From: an uncultured Mollicutes bacterium
GTDB lineage: Bacteria > Bacillota_I > Bacilli_A > RFN20 > CAG-826
Length of the DNA stretch: 51,698 nucleotides
Direction of reading: 5' to 3'
Assembly (NCBI GenBank): GCA_900540385.1
Contig: UQFY01000013.1
Span: forward strand, 1 to 51,698
The position numbers and the translations under genes were made by a program. A model generated the notes under the pieces. The model was not told the DNA's origin. It did not search any database and saw nothing but the letters and a program-made list of their open reading frames with translations. Shown here in pieces: positions 1 to 8,204 of this stretch. The number at the start of each line of letters is the position of its first letter. The first letter of the stretch is position 1.

Positions 1-56
1 CTAAAATGCGGTCTTTTTTTGTGTTTATAGGCTTAAATAGAATTTCCTAATCAAAG

Positions 57-86
57 AAAAAACGGCAAAGGTTTTTCCTTTGCCGT
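57..86 (-). terminator. Rho-independent terminator of the isomerase-like gene
   Basis: A perfect 10-bp inverted repeat (62-71 with 77-86, loop of five bases) lies just downstream of the minus-strand gene that ends at 104. On the minus strand it is followed by a T-run (57-62), the usual intrinsic terminator layout. Confidence 0.85.
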
Positions 87-103
87 CCCCTTTTTAAAAG
101 TGA

Positions 104-1564
104 TTAATCGTTAAAGAATCTTTCCACTAAATCGTGAGAATATTCAACGGTTTCATCCATATCTCCGAAAGACATGATTTCACCAGCGTAGTAAGTGTTA
201 TTCTTACCTTGCATAGCTTCGACTTTATCATACCATCCAGCAGCATAATCCTCAGAATAGACATGTGGGAAATAATAGGTTTGGAATTCATTGATAACGC
301 CACCGTTTGATAAGCTCTTATCAGCTGGAACTCCAACCGTTTCCATATCCTTAAGGACTTGTTCTTGCGTAGGTTTATAAGGAAGTTCTTTACCACCATT
401 ACGAGTCTTATGATGACGTAAAACATAGGTGGTAATTGGTTGATCGGGTTCATTCTTCCAACGATGATAATAAATCATCAAGTGACCCATTCTATCTGGC
501 GCCATGTTGTCAACGATATAGTGAGAGATATCTGGATATTTACCTTTTTCGATTAAAAGAGCCATGGTGTCATAACGCTCATAATCGATCTTGGAGAAGA
601 GAGCTCTTTCCTCTTCGTTTACATCTAACCATGTATCCAAGGACTTTGCGACTGGGTTGTCTAATGGATTCTTCTCGGTTGCAACTTGGAGAGGGGCGGT
701 GATAATCATCTTATCAAAGACTTCATCCTTGCCATTCACCGTAATAGTGACTTTGTCTCCACGAACGACTTTGGTGATATTTGAATTTAATGTAGCTTGA
801 TGCATTAATTTTGCATTTAAAGCTTCATAGATGGATTGTGTTCCATCTTTCCAGGTATAAAGATGAAGAGCAACGAAATCCATCATTGTTCTGAAATCAA
901 GATACTTCAAAACATAAGCGGCTGGAATTTCATCAAAATAGCCATAGCCGAAGGAAGTATATGGCTGAACCCACACTTCTTGAACAAGTGGGCAACCTAC
1001 CTTTTCACAGAAGTCCTTAAATGGCATGGAGAGGTCCTTTAATTTTGGATTCACTCCCTTAACTGGTTCACGTTCAGGAGTAACGGCAAAGCCTTCATAT
1101 CTTCCTTCAGCGACACCAATATGGCCTGTTACATCATAGCCTTTATATTCCGTTTCCAAGATCTTGCCGAATCTCTTTAATTGTTTGGCTAATTTCTTTA
1201 AGTGAATTGCGGAAACTGGGTGATGGAGGAAATAGTTAAGAGGATGCTTCATCGCATCGGAAGTATCCCAACGATGATCAATTCTTCCATCTGGATATTT
1301 ATAACCACGGACAAGTGCTGGTCCATCTGGTTTTACGCCAGTGAATTCTTCAATGTCCTTAACGGCAAAATAGGTTGGTGCACCCATAATCGCACCCATT
1401 TCATAACGTTTTCCGTTGTGATATGGGGAGTGGCATTTGCCTCCTACATGGTCCGTTTTTTCGTAAATGACGTAGTTTGTGTATCCTTTTTTCTCAAGAT
1501 ACATGGCTGCGCCTAAACCGGCTGGTCCTCCGCCAATAATCGCAATGCGAATATTTTTGTCCAT
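104..1564 (-). CDS. FAD-dependent fatty-acid double-bond isomerase homologue (linoleate isomerase family)
   Basis: A 486-residue flavoprotein. Residues 6-27 hold the FAD-binding Rossmann motif (IIGGGPAGLGAAMYLEKKG), followed by HVGGKCHS (39-46) and YEMGAIMG (54-61). The C-terminal YYAGEIMSFG closes the FAD site. From memory, these blocks, together with VPAAYVLKYLDF-like and YYHRW segments, match the Cutibacterium acnes polyunsaturated fatty acid isomerase, which shifts double bonds of linoleic acid to conjugated 10E,12Z-CLA. This copy is about 60 residues longer, with extra stretches near residues 150-175 and 300-315. The start is ATG at 1564: an AAGGAG lies 10 nt upstream, whereas the TTG nine bases earlier abuts that SD. 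It is divergent from an acyl-AMP ligase/ACP/thioesterase cassette, which fits a fatty-acid substrate. The alternative is another member of the flavin amine oxidase superfamily. The exact substrate and product are inferred. Confidence 0.75.
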   Translation of the reverse strand: MDKNIRIAIIGGGPAGLGAAMYLEKKGYTNYVIYEKTDHVGGKCHSPYHNGKRYEMGAIMGAPTYFAVKDIEEFTGVKPDGPALVRGYKYPDGRIDHRWDTSDAMKHPLNYFLHHPVSAIHLKKLAKQLKRFGKILETEYKGYDVTGHIGVAEGRYEGFAVTPEREPVKGVNPKLKDLSMPFKDFCEKVGCPLVQEVWVQPYTSFGYGYFDEIPAAYVLKYLDFRTMMDFVALHLYTWKDGTQSIYEALNAKLMHQATLNSNITKVVRGDKVTITVNGKDEVFDKMIITAPLQVATEKNPLDNPVAKSLDTWLDVNEEERALFSKIDYERYDTMALLIEKGKYPDISHYIVDNMAPDRMGHLMIYYHRWKNEPDQPITTYVLRHHKTRNGGKELPYKPTQEQVLKDMETVGVPADKSLSNGGVINEFQTYYFPHVYSEDYAAGWYDKVEAMQGKNNTYYAGEIMSFGDMDETVEYSHDLVERFFND

Positions 1565-1593
1565 AGTATTCAATCTCCTTTGTTAATGGATTT

Positions 1594-1697
1594 GTTCTAT
1601 TTTAGAACCAATATCGGTAAAATTCTAGGTATATATCTCACTTACAGCGATTTACCGAATCTTTTTTAAAGTAAAACAACTATTATTGACATATAAT
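1594..1697. promoter_or_regulatory. Divergent promoter region between isomerase and acyl-ligase cassette, with inverted repeats
   Basis: A palindrome of 6-bp arms and a 3-base spacer (GTTCTA-N3-TAGAAC, 1594-1608) covers a TAAAAT-type -10 for the minus-strand gene. A wider inverted repeat, TCGGTAAA at 1614-1621 and TTTACCGA at 1651-1658, sits between the two genes. On the plus strand a perfect TATAAT (1692-1697) lies 6 nt before the ATG at 1704, with no SD. No clear -35 was found for either side. The palindromes are candidate operators; the regulator is unknown. Confidence 0.5.
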
Positions 1698-1703
1698 GAT
1701 TTT

Positions 1704-3050
1704 ATGAGCAATCAAAATAAACGTTATAAAACCTTCCTTGAAATGCTTAAAGGTCAGGACAAAGACAGCCCTGCTCTTGTTTTTGATGAAGGTAATGAAA
1801 TCAAAAGTCTTACGTATGGTGAATTTGTTAAAAGGATTTTGTCTACTCCGATTAACAAAAGCGCCAATTCGGTCGGAATCGTTTGTGAAAACAACTTAGA
1901 AACTGTCCTCAATATTTTTGCTTACGTGAATGCAAAGAAACAGGTGGTCCTGCTAAATTCTATGGACCACATTGATTTATTAAAGGCACAAGTCCAAACT
2001 GCAGATGTTGATTATTTGGTTGGGAGGAAGGATATCCTTGCCGAATTATCTCCTTCTTTAGTTAATAATTCCAACGTGAAGGGAAAAGGCAACATTCTAT
2101 TCTTCACATCTGGAACGACAATGAATAACAAAGTTGTCGTTTTAACAGAAAAATCTTTATGTGCGTCCGCTTATAACGGAGGAGCTTGTCTTCCATTAGA
2201 GAAAAGCGATACTCTCTTATCCATTTTGCCTTTAAGCCATGTTTTTGGCTTTGTTTGTTCTTTATTATGGGGTCTCTCTTTTGGCGTCAAAGTCGCCTTA
2301 GGAAGAGGATATAGACATTTATTAGTCGACGGAGCTTATTTCCAAGCCACCGTTATTTCCCTTGTTCCTCAAATGGCTGCTTTTATGGCTATTAACAAAA
2401 CATTTAACAAAGAACTTCGCATGATATTAATCGGTGCGGGTCCATGCCCTAAAACCATTTTGGATTTAATTAAAGCCAGCCATATTCGTGTGAGTTTTGG
2501 CTATGGTTTAACCGAAACGAGCTCTGGGGTTGCCTTATCTATCGGTGATGATCCTGAAGCAATGACAATTTGTCCAGACGATAAGATTCAAATTGCCTCA
2601 GACGGCGAGATCTTAATCTCTTCTCCAACCTGTATGATGCAAGGCTATTATAAAAATCCTGAAGAAACCAATAAAACGATTATTGATGGATATCTCCACA
2701 CTGGGGATTTAGGAAAAATCGATGAAAATGGTCTTCTTCATATCACAGGTAGAAAGAAAGACATTCTTCTACTCTCTGATGGCACGAAAATCTTCTGTCC
2801 TCAATATGAAGGCGAACTTCTTCCACTTCTTCCAAAAAGTGATTTTGCCATCGCCCTTATTGAAAATCAGGTTCAGTTATTCATAAAAACAGAGATGGAA
2901 CAAAAAGAAGTTGATGAAAAGATTCAAAATTTCAACTTAAGTAAGCCGAGAGGCCAAAGAATAAGTAAAATTAACTTTGTTATGAACGCTCTTCCTAGAA
3001 CTCAAACAGGGAAGATTAAACGTTGGGCTTTAAAAGAATTAACGAGGTAA
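1704..3050 (+). CDS. Small acyl-AMP ligase (adenylate-forming enzyme), probably loads fatty acid on adjacent ACP
   Basis: A 448-residue member of the ANL/AMP-binding superfamily, which activates a carboxylate with ATP and transfers it to a thiol. The core motifs are present: P-loop TSGTTMNNKV (135-144), GYGLTETSS (266-274), HTGD (332-335), GRKKD (349-353) and the C-terminal catalytic-lysine motif TGK (435-437). It is shorter than typical acyl-CoA synthetases (about 500-600 residues). The stop is 4 nt before an ACP gene, so acyl-ACP synthetase (or fatty-acyl-AMP ligase) activity is more likely than acyl-CoA ligase; a DltA-like amino-acid ligase is a weaker alternative because no other dlt genes are present. 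Start: an upstream TTG (1686) would overlap the TATAAT at 1692-1697, so the ATG at 1704 is chosen. There is no SD, and the mRNA is predicted to be leaderless. Confidence 0.85.
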   Translation: MSNQNKRYKTFLEMLKGQDKDSPALVFDEGNEIKSLTYGEFVKRILSTPINKSANSVGIVCENNLETVLNIFAYVNAKKQVVLLNSMDHIDLLKAQVQTADVDYLVGRKDILAELSPSLVNNSNVKGKGNILFFTSGTTMNNKVVVLTEKSLCASAYNGGACLPLEKSDTLLSILPLSHVFGFVCSLLWGLSFGVKVALGRGYRHLLVDGAYFQATVISLVPQMAAFMAINKTFNKELRMILIGAGPCPKTILDLIKASHIRVSFGYGLTETSSGVALSIGDDPEAMTICPDDKIQIASDGEILISSPTCMMQGYYKNPEETNKTIIDGYLHTGDLGKIDENGLLHITGRKKDILLLSDGTKIFCPQYEGELLPLLPKSDFAIALIENQVQLFIKTEMEQKEVDEKIQNFNLSKPRGQRISKINFVMNALPRTQTGKIKRWALKELTR

Positions 3051-3054
3051 AAAA

Positions 3055-3309
3055 ATGAATCGTGAAGAAATTAAGCAAAACATCGTTGCTATTTTAAAAG
3101 AGAACTTGGATGAATTTCAAAATATGGACATCCAAGAAGATACTGTTATCAATACGGATGCCGCATTAGACTCCATGCGTTTTATTTACGTGATGACAAA
3201 AATAGAAACCTTATTTGGCATTAGCGTTCCAGAAAAGAAATGGGTAAAACTTCAAACTTTAGGCGATGCTATTAATGCGGTTGAAGAAGAATTAGCAAAA
3301 AAGAAATAA
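3055..3309 (+). CDS. Dedicated acyl carrier protein
   Basis: An 84-residue acidic helical protein. The phosphopantetheine site is in ALDSMRF, with Ser40 as the attachment residue, in the canonical position for a four-helix carrier domain. The rest shows the ACP pattern, with LFGISVP after helix 2. It begins 4 nt after the ligase stop (GAGG as SD) and ends 5 nt before the thioesterase, so the three genes form one transcript. The DSM context differs from the DSL of most housekeeping AcpP proteins. Combined with this neighbourhood, it suggests a specialised ACP rather than the general fatty-acid-synthesis one. Confidence 0.85.
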   Translation: MNREEIKQNIVAILKENLDEFQNMDIQEDTVINTDAALDSMRFIYVMTKIETLFGISVPEKKWVKLQTLGDAINAVEEELAKKK

Positions 3310-3314
3310 GCTTT

Positions 3315-4016
3315 ATGGGCGATTTTTCAAAAACGTTTAAGATCACGGCTGATCAAGTGACCCCTTTTCAATGCCTTAGACCGTCTTCTCTTTTACGTTA
3401 CCTTCAAGAGCTTTCTATTGAGCACACTGAAGAGTTAGGCATGCCAAGACAATACACCTTGGATAAAGGTCTTCTTTGGGTTGTAGCAAAGCAACACATC
3501 GAAATCAAAAGAATGCCAAAATATGATGAAACCATCACTATATCCACCTGGCCTAGCAAAACAATGCACGTTCTTTTCCCACGTTCCTACGAGTTTAAAG
3601 ACAAAGACGGCAACGTCATTATTGAAGGAGCTTCTATTTGGGCTCTTATCGACATCAAAACCAGAAAAATGATCAATCCTAATGAACACGGGATTGTTGT
3701 GGAAGATCTTTCAAATGGTAGGCCATTTAATATTCCATTAAGCAACAAGATTCCTTTCGATTTAACGCAAAATGGCGAAATCCTTGCTCAATTCTCCTTC
3801 TGTGATTTAAATGGGCATATTAACAACACGTCTTATTTAGATATTGCCGAAAATATGATTCCGATTGAATTCTTAAAAGAACACGAACTGAAGTTAATTG
3901 ATATTAAATACGTTCACGAAATCAAATTGGGCGAATCTTTACCAATTCAATACGGTTTTGAAAACAATTCGTACTATTTCGTAAATCACGCTTTCCAACT
4001 TCAACTTGGATATTAG
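3315..4016 (+). CDS. FatA-type acyl-ACP thioesterase
   Basis: A 233-residue protein of the acyl-ACP thioesterase family (double hot-dog fold), which hydrolyses acyl-ACP to free fatty acid. The N-terminal half has the family pattern of a long beta-sheet hot-dog, with LRYLQELSIEH (28-38) and the repeated strand segment near 60-95. The catalytic Asp/Asn/His set is visible in DLNGHINN (164-171). The length fits bacterial single-chain members. The start is an ATG five bases after the ACP stop; the SD is weak, so translational coupling is likely. With the ligase and ACP upstream, it would complete a cycle between free and ACP-bound acyl chains. No signal peptide, so cytoplasmic. Confidence 0.85.
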   Translation: MGDFSKTFKITADQVTPFQCLRPSSLLRYLQELSIEHTEELGMPRQYTLDKGLLWVVAKQHIEIKRMPKYDETITISTWPSKTMHVLFPRSYEFKDKDGNVIIEGASIWALIDIKTRKMINPNEHGIVVEDLSNGRPFNIPLSNKIPFDLTQNGEILAQFSFCDLNGHINNTSYLDIAENMIPIEFLKEHELKLIDIKYVHEIKLGESLPIQYGFENNSYYFVNHAFQLQLGY

Positions 4017-4063
4017 TAAAGCAAAGCGGGACGTATACGTGTTTTGCAATTACTTAGAGCATA

Positions 4064-4095
4064 AAAAATCGCCTGGGCAAAACCAAGCGATTTTT
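4064..4095. terminator. Bidirectional terminator between convergent operons
   Basis: A 9-bp stem (AAAAATCGC at 4064-4072 with GCGATTTTT at 4087-4095) is extended inward by three more pairs after one mismatch. It lies between the thioesterase stop (4016) and the dehydrogenase stop (4109) and has A/T runs on both flanks, so it can serve both directions. Confidence 0.8.
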
Positions 4096-4108
4096 GTTTC
4101 GTCTAAGA

Positions 4109-5116
4109 CTATTTAATCAAGGAATTCTTGCATTTGCCTGTAAGGCGATATTCTTCCATGTTTTGAAGAGTGATTTCAATCATGTCAATCAAAGCGTGTT
4201 CCGTTGCAGAACCAAGATGTGGGGTGATAAGAACTCTTGGGTAGAGATCAACAATTAATTGATCTTCTTCGTTTGGCATTGCTTTTGGATCATGGTCTTT
4301 GTTGAAAAGAACTTTTTCGTTGTCGATAACGTCAAGTCCTAATCCACCAAGTTTCCCCTCTTTGACAGCTTCCAAAGCAGCCAAATTGTCCATTACCTCA
4401 CCACGAGCAACATTTACAAGGATTGCACCCTCTTTCATCTCTCCAATAAGTTCTTTGGAAATGAATTTATCGTTCTTTCCTTTGACATAAGCCATATGGC
4501 AAACTACCACATCTGCTTCTTTCATGACCTCATCTGGAGTCTTCTTCATTTCAATCAAGCCTTCGCAAGCTGGAGAAACAAAGACATCATAACCGATGAC
4601 CTTAGCACCTAAGCCTTTGAAAAGGGAGGCGGTAACACGACCGATTCTTCCACATCCTAAAACACCGACCGTGCAATCACGGATTTCCTTGGAGAACATT
4701 GTATCGGTAACCTTGAAATGTCCTTCATGAGAAAGAGAGGTTGCATAGGCTGTATGACGAAGAAGCATCATAGTTAAGGTAAGAGCAAGCTCACTGATAG
4801 CGTTTGGAGAATAGCCAGGAACAAAGGCGGTTTCAATGCCTAAGTCTTTACAAGCTTGAACATCAACGTGGTTATAGCCGGCCGTACGGGTTAAGTAATA
4901 TTTGAGGCCTGCTTCCTTAAGCTTAGCAAGGTGCTCTCTATCAACCACGCAATTGCCACGAACCATCACGTTCTCATAGCCAAGAGCAAGTTCATAGTTG
5001 TCGTTGTTTAAATATTCAGGTCTGGTAACTAATTCATATCCGTATTTCTCACCTAATTGTTTGAAATAAGGAAGCTCATAGCCACGGCAGCCAAAACAAA
5101 TCATTTTCTTTTCCAT
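4109..5116 (-). CDS. D-2-hydroxyacid dehydrogenase (D-lactate dehydrogenase-like)
   Basis: A 335-residue NAD-dependent 2-hydroxyacid dehydrogenase. Nucleotide-binding GCGRIGR is at 154-160, catalytic Arg239 in VARGEV and catalytic His300 in TPHLGSA. TRTAGYNHVD (76-85) matches the substrate-loop region of LdhA-type enzymes. The most likely role is reduction of pyruvate to D-lactate, regenerating NAD+. Oddity: the position that is normally the catalytic Glu of the DxxE motif (DVYE) reads DVID (262-265), an Asp. AAGGAG seven bases upstream supports the ATG at 5116. It lies 11 nt downstream of an AEC-family permease gene and shares its promoter, which suggests joint handling of an organic acid. 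Other 2-oxoacid substrates (for example 2-oxoisocaproate) cannot be excluded. Confidence 0.8.
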   Translation of the reverse strand: MEKKMICFGCRGYELPYFKQLGEKYGYELVTRPEYLNNDNYELALGYENVMVRGNCVVDREHLAKLKEAGLKYYLTRTAGYNHVDVQACKDLGIETAFVPGYSPNAISELALTLTMMLLRHTAYATSLSHEGHFKVTDTMFSKEIRDCTVGVLGCGRIGRVTASLFKGLGAKVIGYDVFVSPACEGLIEMKKTPDEVMKEADVVVCHMAYVKGKNDKFISKELIGEMKEGAILVNVARGEVMDNLAALEAVKEGKLGGLGLDVIDNEKVLFNKDHDPKAMPNEEDQLIVDLYPRVLITPHLGSATEHALIDMIEITLQNMEEYRLTGKCKNSLIK

Positions 5117-5127
5117 AATGAATCTCC

Positions 5128-6402
5128 TTAAGCGGTCACAAACCAGCTTGGATCATAGAAGAGCCCACTGCTGGTCAAAACGGTAAGAACAATAACCCAA
5201 ATGACAATTCCAATAACCGAACCAAAGGTGCCGATTAAAGAAATATGGGAAGCCATTTCTTTTTCTTTATCAAAGTTGATGCAATATCCAACTGCAACGG
5301 TTGCTGGTGGAACCATCCAAGTGATAACGACAGAGCTTAAAGTATTTACAGAAACTAATTGAGAAACGTTCTTTGCGTATTCTGGAGCGCCATCTTTTAA
5401 GGCACCAGTAGCATTGGTTAAGAAACCAGTAGCATTTGCAATGGATTGCATGGCGAGTAAAACACCTAAAACAATAGCTGGGGCAACAACGACTTTGATA
5501 GCCGTCCAAATCCAAGCGTATTTGTCGGTTGCGGCATCTTTGATATTGGTTCCACCCAAAGTGCAGCCAATAGCAAACAAGATAATGGTGCTAGATAATC
5601 CACCAAGTTTATTTGCAGCTTGATAGAACCAAGGTAAGGTTGCATCAAATCTCCAGAAAGCAACTTTCGCATCTGGAGAAGCGGAAGGATAAGCGCCAAA
5701 AACGTTTTTGTTCACTATAGCCGTTCCTGGGATGGCTTGCAAAACCCAAAGAAGCAAACCGGCAAAGGTTGCAATGACAATTGGGTTAAGGAACACTTTT
5801 TTAAGAATGCTCTTAACGGATTTATCAACGACTGGTTTGTCTTCATGTCCCAAGCTAGAAGCATCCGCTTCAGGTGAAGTTTCATCTTCGAGGTTAGCTA
5901 CAGCAAGGTAAGCATAAGAATAAAGGAAGACACGATAAGCAACGTTCATGATGTTGAAGTTATTGCCAGCCGTTCCTCCATAGATGGCAACGACAAGAGG
6001 ATAGCCAAAGAAAGTCGTAGAACCAAAGGCAAAAAGGACAGAGAGAACGGTTCTCTTCTTTTTATCTTTGACCCAAATGAAAATCAATTTGGCCAAGAAA
6101 ATGAATCCGATATAAAAGACAAAGCCCAAAATGAAATTCACAAGGGCATCAATTCCACCGGAAATCGTGAAATCAGACATAAAAGAGCAGAATGCAAGGC
6201 AAGGTAAGCAAACACTCATAACGAATTTCGTTAAGATTTTGCCCGTCTTATCTGGCAAAAGTTTTTTCTTCGTAAAGAAAAAACCAAGAAGAATGAAGAT
6301 AACCGTTTGCGCAATATTGACCCATAATTTTTCTGAGGTCAAGGCGGTCGCAAGGTTACCACCGATGCTGGCTTCGGCAATTACAGCATTAAGAAGCATC
6401 AT
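5128..6402 (-). CDS. AEC-family (auxin efflux carrier-like) organic acid permease
   Basis: A 424-residue polytopic membrane protein with about ten hydrophobic segments and the AEC features: an N-terminal IFILLGFFFTKKKLLPD-type region, and a central charged cytoplasmic loop (about residues 175-200, rich in Glu/Asp) splitting two bundles. Family members export malate, lactate-like acids or auxin. It is longer than most members (about 300-320 residues), because of the central loop and an extra extracellular loop around residues 235-265. SD AAAGGAGG precedes the ATG at 6402. It is first in an operon with the D-2-hydroxyacid dehydrogenase, so D-lactate or a related acid is the best substrate guess. 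The substrate is not shown by the sequence. Confidence 0.8.
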   Translation of the reverse strand: MMLLNAVIAEASIGGNLATALTSEKLWVNIAQTVIFILLGFFFTKKKLLPDKTGKILTKFVMSVCLPCLAFCSFMSDFTISGGIDALVNFILGFVFYIGFIFLAKLIFIWVKDKKKRTVLSVLFAFGSTTFFGYPLVVAIYGGTAGNNFNIMNVAYRVFLYSYAYLAVANLEDETSPEADASSLGHEDKPVVDKSVKSILKKVFLNPIVIATFAGLLLWVLQAIPGTAIVNKNVFGAYPSASPDAKVAFWRFDATLPWFYQAANKLGGLSSTIILFAIGCTLGGTNIKDAATDKYAWIWTAIKVVVAPAIVLGVLLAMQSIANATGFLTNATGALKDGAPEYAKNVSQLVSVNTLSSVVITWMVPPATVAVGYCINFDKEKEMASHISLIGTFGSVIGIVIWVIVLTVLTSSGLFYDPSWFVTA

Positions 6403-6427
6403 ACGATCCTTCCTCCTTTACGCCCCG

Positions 6428-6456
6428 ATTTTAGTTATTTAAAAAAGTGCTGACAA
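6428..6456 (-). promoter_or_regulatory. Sigma-A promoter of the permease-dehydrogenase operon
   Basis: On the minus strand, TTGTCA (6451-6456) is separated by exactly 17 nt from TAAAAT (6428-6433), 26 nt upstream of the permease start codon. The rest of the 6403-6668 intergenic space holds the weakly defined ppa promoter and a 10-bp palindrome (TAACCGGTTA, about 6533-6542) of unknown role. Confidence 0.75.
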
Positions 6457-6668
6457 GGGGTTTGCAAAAGATTTTTTATCCTTGCATTTTCATCTTTTAG
6501 TAGCCGTTAACTAACTTTCTTTTATTGCATATAACCGGTTACATTCTAAATTTTATTTATGACAACTTATAAAACGCATAAGATAAAAAACCGCTGGAGT
6601 GTTGCTATTTTCTTATTTCTATTAAAAGATATAGACATATCCAACCAGTAATTTTTAAGGAGTATTTT

Positions 6669-7202
6669 ATGAACCCATGGAAAGATATTGACCCAAAAAG
6701 AGTCACCCCAGATGAATTCGTTGCCTACATCGAAATTTCGAAAGGCAGCAAAAACAAATACGAATTGGATAAAGAAACAGGTTTATTAAAACTTGATCGT
6801 ATTCTTTATACGTCAACTCAATATCCACATAACTATGGTTTTATTCCTCATACTTATGCGGAAGATAACGACCCTTTGGATGTCTTGCTTATTACATCTG
6901 AGTCAATCGTCCCAAGCACTTTGGTAAGAGGAAAGCCAATCGGAATGATTGATATGGTCGATCAAGGATTACGTGACGCCAAGATTCTTGCTGTCTGCCC
7001 TGACGATCCTTTCTATAAGGATTATGATGACATCAACGCTCTACCTGACCACATCGTCCAAGAAATCGCCTATTTCTTTGAAACCTATAAAGTGCTCGAA
7101 GGAAAACAAACTCGTGTGCCTGGTTTAAAAGACAAAGAATGTGCAAAACAAGTTATTAAAGAAGCAATTGAACGTTATAACGAAAAATTCCCTAACAACT
7201 AA
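6669..7202 (+). CDS. ppa: Soluble inorganic pyrophosphatase, family I
   Basis: A 177-residue cytoplasmic enzyme that hydrolyses pyrophosphate to two phosphates. The metal-binding signature EDNDPLDVL (residues 65-73, Asp66/68/71) and the upstream YPHNYGFIP block (52-60) are diagnostic of family I, which uses Mg2+. The length is normal. An AAGGAG SD lies before the ATG at 6669. Its stop codon overlaps that of the convergent hydrolase gene by four bases, with no terminator between them. Family I in a Firmicutes-like genome, where family II PPases are frequent, is worth noting but not exceptional. Confidence 0.93.
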   Translation: MNPWKDIDPKRVTPDEFVAYIEISKGSKNKYELDKETGLLKLDRILYTSTQYPHNYGFIPHTYAEDNDPLDVLLITSESIVPSTLVRGKPIGMIDMVDQGLRDAKILAVCPDDPFYKDYDDINALPDHIVQEIAYFFETYKVLEGKQTRVPGLKDKECAKQVIKEAIERYNEKFPNN

Positions 7203-8095
7203 TCGTTAGAGGATAGCCATTCCCCTATTTCTTTAAGATATTCCTCGTTTCTTTCGAAGTAAGTCATATGTCTTGCATTCGAAAATTCGAGGATTTTCTT
7301 TTTACTTGAACCCAAAGAAAGATACATCAATTGATTTTGTTTCTTCGTGGATTCATCTAATGAACCATAACAAACTAAAGCGGGCGTTTTAATGTTTTTT
7401 AAAAAAGAGGTCGTTTCATACTCTTTTAGATTGCCTAAAGGGGTGAATTCGCTAGGCCCCCAAGCAGTAAGATAAGCGACATCTCCCCTTATCTTTTTGC
7501 GCCTAAGGCATTCTGGTAAAGATGGATCAGAAGGAGAAAAATCAGATACGGTCATTTTTAAATAACGATCTAAGGCTGCTAAAAAGGAGGGGGACGTGTA
7601 GTTATTTTCCTTTTCAGAAATAGAAATAATCTCTTGGTCCTCTTTGCTCATTTTCTTTATGAGGATATGGGTTTCCTCTTTCCAAAGCTTTGCGCTAGAT
7701 AAAGTAGAAGAGAGAGTTAAAGAAAGAACATCCTTTCTTTTTGTTTGAATCATGTATAGTTGTTCTAACATCCCGCCCCAAGAATGTCCAAGAAGATGAA
7801 AATCATGAATGTCTAAATAAGATAAAAGGTTTTCTAATTCCTCTATCCAAAAATCTTTATTGTAGAGTTCTGTGTGGTTATCAGGCTTACTTGATAACCC
7901 ACAGCCGATTTGGTCATAGAAAATAATGGGTCTATCCCCTATCTCTGCTAAAGGAGAAAGCAATTCTAAAGAATTATGAGTAGAGCCAGGACCGCCATGC
8001 AAAGTAACAAGAGGATGGTTCTTTCCTTCCGGATTAACGATTTTAACGTATGTTTGATAGTTTCTAAATGGGATATATAGTTCTTTTTCTTCCAT
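7199..8095 (-). CDS. Alpha/beta hydrolase, proline iminopeptidase-like (S33)
   Basis: A 298-residue alpha/beta hydrolase. The oxyanion motif HGGPG (33-37) is characteristic of prolyl iminopeptidases. The nucleophile is Ser105 in GHSWGG, with acid Asp247 (GSLDES) and His276 (ARHMTY) completing the triad. It would cleave N-terminal proline from peptides in the cytoplasm, though this family also includes amidases and esterases. There is no SD. Minus-strand TAGAAT lies 6 nt before the ATG at 8095, another candidate leaderless start. The stop codon overlaps the ppa stop (7199-7202), so the two transcripts must run into each other. Confidence 0.8.
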   Translation of the reverse strand: MEEKELYIPFRNYQTYVKIVNPEGKNHPLVTLHGGPGSTHNSLELLSPLAEIGDRPIIFYDQIGCGLSSKPDNHTELYNKDFWIEELENLLSYLDIHDFHLLGHSWGGMLEQLYMIQTKRKDVLSLTLSSTLSSAKLWKEETHILIKKMSKEDQEIISISEKENNYTSPSFLAALDRYLKMTVSDFSPSDPSLPECLRRKKIRGDVAYLTAWGPSEFTPLGNLKEYETTSFLKNIKTPALVCYGSLDESTKKQNQLMYLSLGSSKKKILEFSNARHMTYFERNEEYLKEIGEWLSSND

Positions 8096-8204
8096 GTTTT
8101 CATTCTAGATTGTTGTTCATAAAAGCTCTACTTATATTTAATTTACTTTCCATTTTGAAAATACCTAGTATTATGAACTAGTTCGATAACGAGGAGGAAA
8201 ACGA

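Noticed and set aside
1565..1573. TTG start nine bases upstream of the isomerase ATG
   Set aside because: It sits one base from the SD sequence, too close for ribosome binding; the ATG at 1564 has proper spacing.
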